64,000 nucleotides of DNA from an uncultured Alistipes sp. Its GTDB lineage: Bacteria; Bacteroidota; Bacteroidia; Bacteroidales; Rikenellaceae. The position numbers were made by a program, and so were the translations under genes. The notes under the pieces were generated by a model. The model saw only the letters and a program-made list of their open reading frames with translations. It searched no databases and was not told the origin of the DNA. Positions 53,797-60,838 of the stretch are shown here, in pieces; position 1 is the first letter of the stretch, and every line of letters begins with the position of its first letter. The DNA is taken from positions 1 to 64,000 of the forward strand of contig URRP01000003.1 in assembly GCA_900550375.1 (NCBI GenBank), read 5' to 3'.

Positions 53797-55278
53797 GTGG
53801 AGAAGAAGAATTACATCGTCGCAATCGATCTGGGATCGTCGAACGTCGTGGTGGCCGTCGCCGAACGCGACGCCGAGGAGCGTCTGGCCATCCGCAGCAT
53901 CGTCTCGAAACCTTCGCAGGGAGTGAAGGCGGGCATGATTACGAATATCGAGCAGGTGAGCAATTCCATCAAGGAGGCCGTAGAGGCTGTCGGCGAGGAG
54001 CTGGGCATCCGCATCACCGAAGCCTATACCGGCATCTCGGGCGAATTCGTGCGCTGTGCCCGTCATACCGATCATGTCTTCACCTCCGATCCGCAGAACG
54101 GCGTGAACCGCGCCGACGTGGAGGCGTTGTTCGACCGTATGCGCAACGTGCAGGCGCCCGACGACGAGACCATCATGGAGCGTATCCCGCAAAATTACCT
54201 CGTGGACGAAAATCAGGAGGTGGCCGACCCGGTCGGTTCGTTCGGCAAGCGGCTCGCTTCGACCTTCAACTTCATCCTCGCGGCCAAAACTCCGATCGAA
54301 CGGCTCAATCTGGCGTTGCGCCGGCTGGGCATCCGCTCGCTGGGAATGTATGCCAATGCACTGGTGACGGGCGCCGCCGTTCTCTCGCCGGACGAGAAGG
54401 AGGAGGGTGCGGCCGTGGTCAATATCGGCGGCGGCGTAACCGACGTAGCGGTCTACTATCGTAACGTGCCGCGCTATATCGCCACCATCCCGATGGGAGC
54501 GGGGGCCATCAACAACGATATCCGCACACTGGGGATTCTGGAGCGCCACGTGGACAGCCTCAAGCGCAAATTCGGTTCGGCGGTGGCCGAGCTGGCGCCC
54601 GAGAACAAGATGGTGAGCGTCAAAGGCCGCACGGCCAAGGAGACCAAGGAGATTCTGCTGCGCAATCTGGCCGTGGTGATCGAATCGCGCGCCCGCGATA
54701 TCGCGGAGTACGTCGCGCAGGAGATCCGGGATTCGGGATTCGGCGACAAGCTGGCCTACGGCATCGTGCTGACGGGCGGCTCGGCGCAGCTGCAACATAT
54801 CGACGAACTGTTCCGCCGTGTGACGGGCATGGAAGTACGCATCGGCACGGCCGAAGAGGTCGTCGACGAAGCGTCGAAAGCGTGCGCCGCCTCGCCGGCC
54901 TACTCGACGGCGATCGGACTGCTGCTCAGCGGCGCCTCCCACGGTGACTGCGCCGTGGCAGACGTTCCGCGGCAAGCGGCCGCAGCGCAGCCTGCGGGGC
55001 CGACGATCCCGCGCGCAACGCCCTACTCCGGCATCGGGAAACCGGCCGCAGGCGCTGCGACGCAAACGCCCTACCCACCGCGGCCTGCTGTTGCTCCGGC
55101 TCCTGCTGCCCCCGCGGCAAACGCCGCAACGGAGGATACGGCTGCGCCTCAAGCAGCGGCAACCGATGCGCCGGAGACCCCGCACCGTCCCAAACGAGGG
55201 CTGCTCGACAAGCTCAAGCAGTCGCTCGGCACCCGTCTGGACGATTTCTTCACGGGATCGGAGGACGAAGAGATTTAA
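53797..55278 (+). CDS. ftsA: Cell-division protein FtsA
   Basis: The 493-aa actin-like protein starts at GTG (53797). Phosphate-1 motif 'VAIDLGSSNVVVAVAE' is at about 8-23, and 'AAVVNIGGGVTDVAVY' and 'GIVLTGGSAQLQHIDELF' form the remaining nucleotide site. The core ends near 375. A Pro/Ala-rich linker (about 385-465) then connects to a C-terminal amphipathic helix 'GLLDKLKQSLGTRLDDFF', the usual membrane-targeting tail. FtsA anchors FtsZ to the membrane. The linker is unusually long compared with E. coli FtsA. Confidence 0.95.
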   Translation: MEKKNYIVAIDLGSSNVVVAVAERDAEERLAIRSIVSKPSQGVKAGMITNIEQVSNSIKEAVEAVGEELGIRITEAYTGISGEFVRCARHTDHVFTSDPQNGVNRADVEALFDRMRNVQAPDDETIMERIPQNYLVDENQEVADPVGSFGKRLASTFNFILAAKTPIERLNLALRRLGIRSLGMYANALVTGAAVLSPDEKEEGAAVVNIGGGVTDVAVYYRNVPRYIATIPMGAGAINNDIRTLGILERHVDSLKRKFGSAVAELAPENKMVSVKGRTAKETKEILLRNLAVVIESRARDIAEYVAQEIRDSGFGDKLAYGIVLTGGSAQLQHIDELFRRVTGMEVRIGTAEEVVDEASKACAASPAYSTAIGLLLSGASHGDCAVADVPRQAAAAQPAGPTIPRATPYSGIGKPAAGAATQTPYPPRPAVAPAPAAPAANAATEDTAAPQAAATDAPETPHRPKRGLLDKLKQSLGTRLDDFFTGSEDEEI

Positions 55279-55400
55279 GTCGCCCGACGACGGCGGAGGA
55301 GCAGAAGAGAAGAGCGGCGAGAGTCGAAACGAGGATCGGGAAATCGCGTTTTCGGCAGATTACCGAGACGAACGCCCGAGGAAAAAGAGTTTAAGGAATT

Positions 55401-56714
55401 ATGAGTGACGATCTGATGAACGAAATTGCTGCGGCAAAAGATAAATCTTCGATAATCATGGTGGTAGGCGTCGGCGGTGCAGGCGGCAACGCCGTGAATC
55501 ATATGTGGAATCTCGGCATCAAGGATGTCGGGTTCATGGTCTGCAACACCGACGCGCAGGCGCTGGAAAACAGTCCTGTCGAGGAGAAGGTACAGCTGGG
55601 CCGCGAAGGACTCGGCGCGGGCAACGACCCCGAAAACGGACGCAAGGCGGCCATCGAGTCGCTCGACGACATCCGCCGCAGACTCGAAGCGGCCGGCACG
55701 CGGATGATCTTCGTGACGGCAGGCATGGGCGGCGGCACGGGAACGGGCGCTTCGCCCGTGATCGCCAAGCTGGCGCACGAAATGGGCCTTCTCACCGTCG
55801 GCATCGTCACCTCGCCGCTGGCCGTCGAGGGGAAGATCCGCTACGAACAGGCGTTTCGGGGCATCGACGAGCTGAGCCGCAACGTCGACTCGCTGCTGGT
55901 CATCAACAACGAGAACATCGTCGAGATGTACGGCCGTCTCTCGCTCAAACAGGCGTTCGGCAAGGCCGACGACATTCTCGCATCGGCGGCCAAGGGCATC
56001 GCCGAGATCATCACCGTCGAGAGCGACATGGTCAATGTCGACTTCGCCGACGTGTCGAAGGTGATGCGCGACAGCGGCCGCGCCCATATGTCGGTAGCTA
56101 CGGCCGAAGGCGAACACCGCGCCACGGAGGTAGCTCGTGCGTCGCTCGAATCGCCGCTGCTGGACCATACGCTGATCTCGGGCGCAAAGAACATCCTGCT
56201 GAACATCTCGACCTCCGATGCCGATTCGCTGGCGCTGGACGAGGTGATGGAGATCCTGAAATACATCCAGTCGCACGCCAGCGTACAGGCTCCCGACGGC
56301 ACGGTGCACGACGCCAACATCATCTGGGGCACGAGCGTCAAGCCGCAGCTGGGACGGCGCATCGAACTGGTCGTCGTGGCGACGGGATTCGACGGCACTG
56401 CGGCCGAACGTTCCGTAAAACCGACCCTTTCGCCCGTCGAAACCATCGCCGTGCAGCCCCGCGAAGAGAATACGGTGCTCGAACCGATCAAACCGCGTCC
56501 CGTGCCGACGCTGCGTCCCATGACACAGGTGATGCTGGGCGACCGGCCGACGCGTTACAAGAATATCGACGCACAGCTCGCCGTGCCGGCCTACCGCACG
56601 CGCAAAGCCGAGTTGGTCGTCGAGACCTCGGGCAGCCGCAAGGAGGTGCTCAAGGAGGAGAATGATGCCGCCGCGAAGCCCGTAGAGGAGAAGGGCGGTT
56701 CGCTCTTCGACTGA
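55401..56714 (+). CDS. ftsZ: Cell-division GTPase FtsZ
   Basis: The 437-aa tubulin homologue has 'VVGVGGAGGNAVNHM' (about 21-35), the tubulin signature 'GMGGGTGTG' (108-116) and T7-loop 'VNVDFADVSKVMR'. After the core (to about 325) comes a linker and then 'LAVPAYRTRKAEL' (about 397-409), which resembles the conserved FtsZ C-terminal peptide that binds FtsA. Unusually, another roughly 30 residues follow it, ending 'EEKGGSLFD'. It is preceded by a 122-bp spacer after ftsA. Confidence 0.96.
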   Translation: MSDDLMNEIAAAKDKSSIIMVVGVGGAGGNAVNHMWNLGIKDVGFMVCNTDAQALENSPVEEKVQLGREGLGAGNDPENGRKAAIESLDDIRRRLEAAGTRMIFVTAGMGGGTGTGASPVIAKLAHEMGLLTVGIVTSPLAVEGKIRYEQAFRGIDELSRNVDSLLVINNENIVEMYGRLSLKQAFGKADDILASAAKGIAEIITVESDMVNVDFADVSKVMRDSGRAHMSVATAEGEHRATEVARASLESPLLDHTLISGAKNILLNISTSDADSLALDEVMEILKYIQSHASVQAPDGTVHDANIIWGTSVKPQLGRRIELVVVATGFDGTAAERSVKPTLSPVETIAVQPREENTVLEPIKPRPVPTLRPMTQVMLGDRPTRYKNIDAQLAVPAYRTRKAELVVETSGSRKEVLKEENDAAAKPVEEKGGSLFD

Positions 56715-56750
56715 TCGCCGGCAAGCAGTATAAAACGAAAATAGACGAAT

Positions 56751-58037
56751 TTGGAAGGTAGTCTGGTTACACTCAACCCCGTAGACATCGGTCTACTCCT
56801 CCCGGGAGCCATTACAGCGTGCCTGTTGGTGGTCTCGGCCCTCGTTTCGGGCGCCGAGACTTCGTTCTTTTCGCTTACGCCGCACGATATTCGGCAAATC
56901 AAGAAGCATCCCGAGAAATCGTCGAACGATGCGATTCTGCAACTGCTCGGCAACGTCGATCAGCTGCTGGCGACGATTCTGGTGGTCAACAATCTGGTGA
57001 ATATCTGCATCGTCATTCTGGCTGCACGCATCATCGACACGCTCTTCACGTTCGGATCGGTCGGGATGCAGTTCCTTTTCGAATCGGTCATCGCCACCTT
57101 CCTGCTGCTGCTCTTCGGTGAGATCATCCCCAAGGTGCTGGCACAGAGCCGTCCGCTGCGATTCGCCCGTACGGTGGCGCGCCCCATTCTGATACTGCGC
57201 TGGCTGATGCGCCCCTTCTCCTATATCCTGATCCGCACGAGCAGCACCATCAGCGAGCACGCCGGCCGCAAAAATGAAATTTCGCTCGACGAACTGGCCG
57301 ATGCCGTCGATATGGCCGCCACCTCGTCGGCCGAGGAACACAACATGCTCTCGGGAATCGTCAAATTCGTCAACACCGAGGTACAGGAGATCATGAAACC
57401 CCGCGTGGATGTGGTTGCCGTCGGAATCGGCGACAACTACCTGAGCGTCAAGGAGCGGATCATCGCTTCGGGCTTTTCGCGCATTCCGGTCTACGACGAG
57501 GATCTGGACAACATCAAGGGGATCCTCTACGTGAAGGATCTGCTGCCCTACATCAACAACGGCGACGAATTCGGCTGGCAGCAGTTGTTGCGCAAGGCCT
57601 ACTTCGTACCCGAGCACAAGAAGATCAACGACCTGTTGGAAGAGTTCCAGTCGAACAAGGTGCACATGGCCGTCGTGGTCGATGAATACGGCTCGACGCA
57701 GGGCATCGTCTCGCTCGAAGATATTCTCGAAGAGATCGTAGGTGAAATCTCGGACGAGAGCGACGCCGTCGAGAGCGCCTACACCCAGCTCGACGACCGC
57801 AACTACCTCTTCGACGGCAAGACCCACATCGGCGATTTCGAACGTATCCTGCAACTTCCCGAGAACACGTTCGCCGACGTCAAGGGCGAAGCCGAGACGC
57901 TCGCGGGGCTGATGCTCGAAATCAGACGCGACTTTCTGAAGAAGGGCGATGCCATCACGACGCACGACCTCCGTTTCACGGCCCATACCATCGAAGGCCG
58001 CCGCATCGAGAAGGTGCAGGTGACCCTTCCCGAATAA
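56751..58037 (+). CDS. gldE: GldE-like CNNM/CorC-family membrane protein
   Basis: A 428-aa protein from a TTG start (56751). The N-terminal DUF21 transmembrane domain (about 15-160) has 'VSALVSGAETSFFSLTPHDIRQIK' and 'LLLLFGEIIPKVLAQ'. Two CBS domains follow (about 205-330, 'IMKPRVDVVAVG', 'GFSRIPVYDEDLDNIKGILYVKDLL', 'VDEYGSTQGIVSLEDILEEIVGEI'), and a CorC/HlyC domain (about 345-428) ends it. In gliding Bacteroidota this family is called GldE; CNNM relatives move or sense Mg2+. Motility is not implied: other gliding genes are not visible. The phosphopantetheinyl transferase follows by 49 bp. Confidence 0.9.
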   Translation: MEGSLVTLNPVDIGLLLPGAITACLLVVSALVSGAETSFFSLTPHDIRQIKKHPEKSSNDAILQLLGNVDQLLATILVVNNLVNICIVILAARIIDTLFTFGSVGMQFLFESVIATFLLLLFGEIIPKVLAQSRPLRFARTVARPILILRWLMRPFSYILIRTSSTISEHAGRKNEISLDELADAVDMAATSSAEEHNMLSGIVKFVNTEVQEIMKPRVDVVAVGIGDNYLSVKERIIASGFSRIPVYDEDLDNIKGILYVKDLLPYINNGDEFGWQQLLRKAYFVPEHKKINDLLEEFQSNKVHMAVVVDEYGSTQGIVSLEDILEEIVGEISDESDAVESAYTQLDDRNYLFDGKTHIGDFERILQLPENTFADVKGEAETLAGLMLEIRRDFLKKGDAITTHDLRFTAHTIEGRRIEKVQVTLPE

Positions 58038-58086
58038 CCAACCGGCCGCACGCCGGAACTGCCGAACCGATTCAATCCCTCAAGAG

Positions 58087-58647
58087 ATGATCCCTCGCTG
58101 CATCCTCACCCCGCTGGCTTCGCCCGATACCCTTCGCGGGCAGGTGACCGGCGACGACTGGACCGCCGCAGCCGTTCTTCCGCCCCGACGACAGGCTGAA
58201 TACCTCACTTGGCGCGCCGTCGTCTATCGCGAACTGGGGAGGGTGCACATCGGTTACGACGCGGCGGGCGGTCCCGTACTGATCGACGATGCCCGCCAGA
58301 TCGGCGTCTCGCACGGCGGCGGGTACGTCGCCGTCGCGATCTCCGACCGCCCCTGCGCGGTGGACATCGAATCCGAAACCCGCAACTTCTCCCGTGCGGC
58401 AGCGCACTTTCTCACTCCGGCCGAAGCCGTACTCGCCGATGATCCCCGCACTGCAGGCGTCGTCTGGTGCGCCAAGGAGACGCTCTACAAACAAGCCCGC
58501 CGGACAGGACTCGACCTGCTGCGTGACCTCGCGGTCGAACGGATCGACTTCGTGGCGGGCGAGGTCGTCGGCCGCATCTGCGGCGGCGAACCGATCCCGA
58601 TGCAGCTCGAACTGCGCGAGGGGTTGATCGTCGTCTATGTTCTTTGA
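58087..58647 (+). CDS. 4'-phosphopantetheinyl transferase (Sfp-type)
   Basis: The 186-aa protein has the Sfp-superfamily motifs 'ISVSH'-like 'IGVSHGGGYVAVAIS', 'CAVDIESE' (Asp/Glu metal ligands) and 'VVWCAKETLYKQ' (W..KE..YK). It transfers phosphopantetheine from CoA to carrier proteins. It is compact, of the EntD/AcpT-like size range, so it may serve the fatty-acid ACP. A 741-bp gene-free A+T-rich stretch follows. Confidence 0.9.
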   Translation: MIPRCILTPLASPDTLRGQVTGDDWTAAAVLPPRRQAEYLTWRAVVYRELGRVHIGYDAAGGPVLIDDARQIGVSHGGGYVAVAISDRPCAVDIESETRNFSRAAAHFLTPAEAVLADDPRTAGVVWCAKETLYKQARRTGLDLLRDLAVERIDFVAGEVVGRICGGEPIPMQLELREGLIVVYVL

Positions 58648-58726
58648 GGAAGAGAAGCAAGCCTTTCCGCGCCGGTCTCTATTCCCGATTCCCCGAGATA
58701 TGCATCATTTATATCGTACCGTTACA

Positions 58727-59351
58727 ACAATGTAATATTGCATTATTCTCCTCGAAAACAATATATTATTGCACTTTCCGTGTTCCCAATCGAGAGAGAA
58801 TAATAATAGCTCGCATTTATCCGTCGCTCGCCGGCGAATAAACAACCATATATTTGACTTCGCGCGCGAGGTCAAACAACATTAGATTGCATAGATTCAC
58901 ACAAACCCAAGATACACAACACAATATAATATTGTATTCATCCTGCTATCTGAAGCTCATGCGATATCGTATTGCATAAACTCTTGAACAGATCGTATAC
59001 AACAACTTGACATAATCTAATATCGTATCACCCACGCAAAGGACGATCGCAATATTACATTGTATTAATTTATGAGTCGGGTATATACAATTTAACATAG
59101 CAAGTAGCATATTTGGCTACGTCTCAAAGTCATACAATATTCAATTGTATTTGCATGTGTATTCGAAGGTGAAATACAATTATACATTGTATCATCGGGC
59201 CGCAAAAAGAATCCGTCCTGCCCGTCGCGGACAGAACACAGGAGTTGCAAAGGTGCGGTGTATTTCTTATTCAGGGTTCCTAATACCTTCTGGCCGAAAC
59301 GATTCTGTACGCTTTGTTTTTTATTTCCGATAATACAATATTTAATTGTAC
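58727..59351. repeat. Cluster of degenerate palindromes ATACAATATTnnATTGTAT
   Basis: At least ten related 17-19-bp sequences occur here: 58727-58744, 58758-58775, 58876-58892, 58921-58939, 58961-58977, about 59013-59030, 59049-59067, 59085-59100 (weak), 59132-59150, 59174-59192 and 59333-59351. A further copy is at 59987-60005. The clearest are ATACAATATTCAATTGTAT (59132) and ATACAATTATACATTGTAT (59174), 42 bp apart. Spacing elsewhere varies between about 31 and 48 bp with a few gaps. Otherwise 58648-59388 has no gene that I can support. The copies could be protein-binding operators, replication-type iterons or remnants of an element end. Confidence 0.6.
59245..59351 (+). repeat. 3' module of the structured element, copy 1
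   Basis: This 107-bp stretch aligns with 59896-60005 over its whole length (roughly three quarters of positions by eye). Shared blocks are TTGCAA.GG.GCGGTG, TACCTTCTG, and TTTTTTATTTCCGATA followed by the palindrome. The left flank (about 59208-59244) can form a weaker hairpin (TCCTG with CAGGA, CCG-TCG-CGG inside) where copy 2 has its GAAA-capped stem, so copy 1 looks like a degenerate element. Confidence 0.65.
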
Positions 59352-59370
59352 TTCGGTCTCCCAAACAAAT

Positions 59371-59390
59371 AACCTCCCGATCGGGAGGTT
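59371..59390 (-). terminator. Terminator overlapping the stop of the HTH gene
   Basis: AACCTCCCGATCGGGAGGTT is a perfect 20-bp palindrome; on the minus strand it begins inside the TAA stop codon of the HTH gene and is followed by ATTTGTTT, so it can fold as a rho-independent terminator. Confidence 0.7.
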
Positions 59391-59688
59391 ATTCCTCTTT
59401 CGGAGGATAATTCAACGGAGCGAAAAACTCGCCGAGAGTGATTTTATATAAAGTACAAAGCTTTAATATGGACGATAATGTCGGAGTAGAATCCCCTGTT
59501 TCATATCGTGAAATATCCAAATGTGTGAACTCAATAACATCCTCTTGAGAAAAACCATATTCTTTGCGTAGTTGTTGCATCCGCTCAACCAGCAATTTTT
59601 GAAATGAGTTATCTCTATATTTAGCTGCCTTTTCTTTCACGATTGCAAAAAAAGACTCAAATCGGCATTTTGGCACACGTGATATCAC
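59389..59688 (-). CDS. Small XRE-family helix-turn-helix regulator
   Basis: The 99-aa frame starts at GTG (59688). Residues about 28-90 form a Cro/CI-type HTH domain: 'FQKLLVERMQQLRKEYGFSQEDVIEFTHLDISRYETGDSTPTLSSILKLCTLYKITLGEFF', with the recognition-helix region at 'THLDISRYETG'. There is no additional domain. Another in-frame GTG at 59640 would give an 83-aa protein starting just before the HTH, and would leave the 18-bp palindrome (59675-59692) upstream as an operator. The gene is A+T-richer than its neighbours, a sign of transfer, and lies between the palindrome cluster and the structured RNA candidate. I infer a regulator of this element. Confidence 0.8.
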   Translation of the reverse strand: MISRVPKCRFESFFAIVKEKAAKYRDNSFQKLLVERMQQLRKEYGFSQEDVIEFTHLDISRYETGDSTPTLSSILKLCTLYKITLGEFFAPLNYPPKEE

Positions 59689-59692
59689 GTGT
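59675..59692. promoter_or_regulatory. Perfect 18-bp palindrome at the start of the HTH gene
   Basis: ACACGTGATATCACGTGT is a perfect inverted repeat spanning the GTG start at 59688. Its size and position fit an operator for autorepression by the XRE-type protein. It also lies about 17 bp upstream of the plus-strand TATATTTG at 59709. Confidence 0.6.
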
Positions 59693-59708
59693 ATTCGAAA
59701 AGTTTTCT

Positions 59709-59716
59709 TATATTTG
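59709..59716 (+). promoter_or_regulatory. -7-like element TATATTTG, plus strand
   Basis: TATATTTG matches TAnnTTTG and points away from the HTH gene towards the structured RNA; no -33 box is obvious. It may be an additional start for the RNA or a chance A+T-rich match. Confidence 0.35.
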
Positions 59717-59748
59717 CATAGCTAACCTTAACAATGCAGAAATTATGC

Positions 59749-59756
59749 TAACTTTG
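59749..59756 (+). promoter_or_regulatory. -7 element TAACTTTG of the structured RNA candidate
   Basis: TAACTTTG is a perfect TAnnTTTG box. Transcription would begin at about 59762-59764, just before the first hairpin of the candidate RNA; the -33 region lacks a clear TTTG. Confidence 0.5.
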
Positions 59757-59762
59757 CAATGG

Positions 59763-59976
59763 AATAGCTCGGCATAGCCGACAGACATAATAAAGAGCAG
59801 CAACTCTTTATACCTCATCAGAAAAATAGGCACTTTTTGAAGCATAGGTATAAATGTTGCCAGCCCTTGTTTTGTTCCGTCCGAAAGGACGGGACTTGCA
59901 AGGGCGCGGTGCATTTTCTTGCTTCGGGTAGCCTATACCTTCTGATGGAATTTGCAACCGTGTCCCTTGCTTTTTT
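59763..59976 (+). ncRNA. Candidate structured non-coding RNA (unnamed)
   Basis: The plus strand shows ordered helices: TCGGC/GCCGA (59769-59773 with 59777-59781); TAAAGAG/CTCTTTA (59791-59797 with 59804-59810); a long-range stem CATCAGAA/TTCTGATG (59816-59823 with 59940-59947); directly inside it GGTATA/TATACC (59847-59852 with 59934-59939) and GUUGCC/GGUAGC with two wobbles (59856-59861 with 59927-59932); GCCCTTG/CAAGGGC (59863-59869 with 59899-59905); and GTTCCGTCC-GAAA-GGACGGGAC (59874-59895), a 9-bp stem with a GNRA tetraloop. GCAA/TTGC followed by TTTTTT (59954-59976) could terminate it. G-U pairs and the GAAA loop favour plus-strand transcription. I do not recognise a named family; 59689-60074 has no protein gene. 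Confidence 0.6.
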
Positions 59977-60005
59977 ATTTCCGATATTACAATATTGCAT
60001 TGCAT
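59896..60005 (+). repeat. 3' module of the structured element, copy 2
   Basis: This is the partner of 59245-59351. It includes the 3' strands of the inner helices, the terminal T-run and, beyond it, the palindrome TTACAATATTGCATTGCAT (59987-60005). Thus the palindrome seen in the cluster is physically the right-hand end of the module in both copies. Confidence 0.65.
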
Positions 60006-60074
60006 ACCGAGATCGCGGGGACAGAGAGATTTCACAAATCGACAGACGAAATTACTCACCAAACCCCATTCCTT

Positions 60075-60599
60075 ATGAAAACTTCCGCTTCGGAGCGTCC
60101 GCAGGCGACGGACGATCTCTTCATCGATCCCGAACTCTACGACCAAGTATACACCGACTCGACCGAATTCCTCGACGCACATCGCTATTCGGTGCTCTCG
60201 ACCGAACTGCCGCTCGAATACCTCTGGAAATGGCGGATGCCCTCGGCCGAAGGAAGAGCCGAGCGGAAACACTTCCGCGAACTGATCTTCTCCGAGCAGG
60301 AGGGCGTGCTCGTACACCTCCCCTTCGATATTTTCGCCTACGCCTGCGAGAAGCGTTTCGGGCCCGCCATCGACGAAGAAACGAAGCAGCGTTACGTAGA
60401 AGCGTTCACCACGTTTCAGGTCCTGCTGGCAAGCATCTTCTATTTCCACGTACACGAAAAAACCGATCTGATCCCGCCCTTCGACCTCTTCGATCTGGAC
60501 GATTATGAAGAGTTGTACGAGCGATTGCCCGAGAGTCTGGCTGCCGCCGACCCCGACTTCGAACGCGAGATACAAGCCGAACGGAATATACTCGGATAG
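60075..60599 (+). CDS. Conserved-looking hypothetical protein
   Basis: I chose the ATG at 60075 (MKTSASERPQATDDLF), 174 aa; the frame is open further upstream but lies in the repeat. The protein is acidic, soluble and predicted mostly helical, rich in aromatic residues: 'LFIDPELYDQVYTDSTEFLDAHRYSVLSTELPLEYLWKWRMPSAEGR' and 'IPPFDLFDLDDYEELYERLPESLAAADPDFEREIQAERNIL'. No signal peptide, membrane helix or catalytic motif is evident. Codon use is like that of the housekeeping genes, unlike the preceding A+T-rich stretch. I do not recognise a family. Confidence 0.7.
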   Translation: MKTSASERPQATDDLFIDPELYDQVYTDSTEFLDAHRYSVLSTELPLEYLWKWRMPSAEGRAERKHFRELIFSEQEGVLVHLPFDIFAYACEKRFGPAIDEETKQRYVEAFTTFQVLLASIFYFHVHEKTDLIPPFDLFDLDDYEELYERLPESLAAADPDFEREIQAERNILG

Positions 60600-60772
60600 G
60601 CAGGTTTGTACAGGCGGCCGCCCGCTTGTCGCAGAGTCGTATGCTGCCCGGCCGGAACACGGCGAACAACGCCGCTGCACGCAGGTTCCGCGCCACGCAC
60701 CGCTTCGCTCGCACGATGCCCGGCGGGGATGCGACGATCCTCCGTTCGGCACAAGATGAACGTTTTAACGAA

Positions 60773-60805
60773 TTCACCCCCGCCGCAGATTGCAGCAGGG
60801 GTGAA
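60773..60805 (-). terminator. Possible terminator of the mqn operon
   Basis: TTCACCCC (60773-60780) pairs with GGGGTGAA (60798-60805) around a 17-nt loop, 34 bp past the mqnD stop on the minus strand. The following T-run is poor (TTCGTTAAAA), so this is tentative. Confidence 0.4.
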
Positions 60806-60838
60806 ATCCATTCTCAGCGGCGGAAGTACTCCGGCCGA

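Noticed and set aside
58727..59351. CRISPR array
   Set aside because: The repeats are too variable, palindromic and unevenly spaced, and no cas genes are present.
59092..59364. Short minus-strand frame that resembles the frame at 59818-60000 at protein level (YC.IGNKK..., TAPLQ)
   Set aside because: The similarity follows from the duplicated DNA module; the conserved features (stems, wobbles, T-run) are at RNA level on the other strand, so I do not call proteins here.
58648..59388. Chromosomal replication origin
   Set aside because: It is A+T-rich with short repeats, but I found no TTATCCACA-type DnaA boxes and dnaA is not nearby; dnaB alone, 10 kb away, is not enough.
59763..59976. 6S RNA
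   Set aside because: 6S RNA is one long hairpin with a central bubble; the helices here form separate hairpins plus a nested multi-helix domain, so the outline does not fit. A covariance search would settle it.
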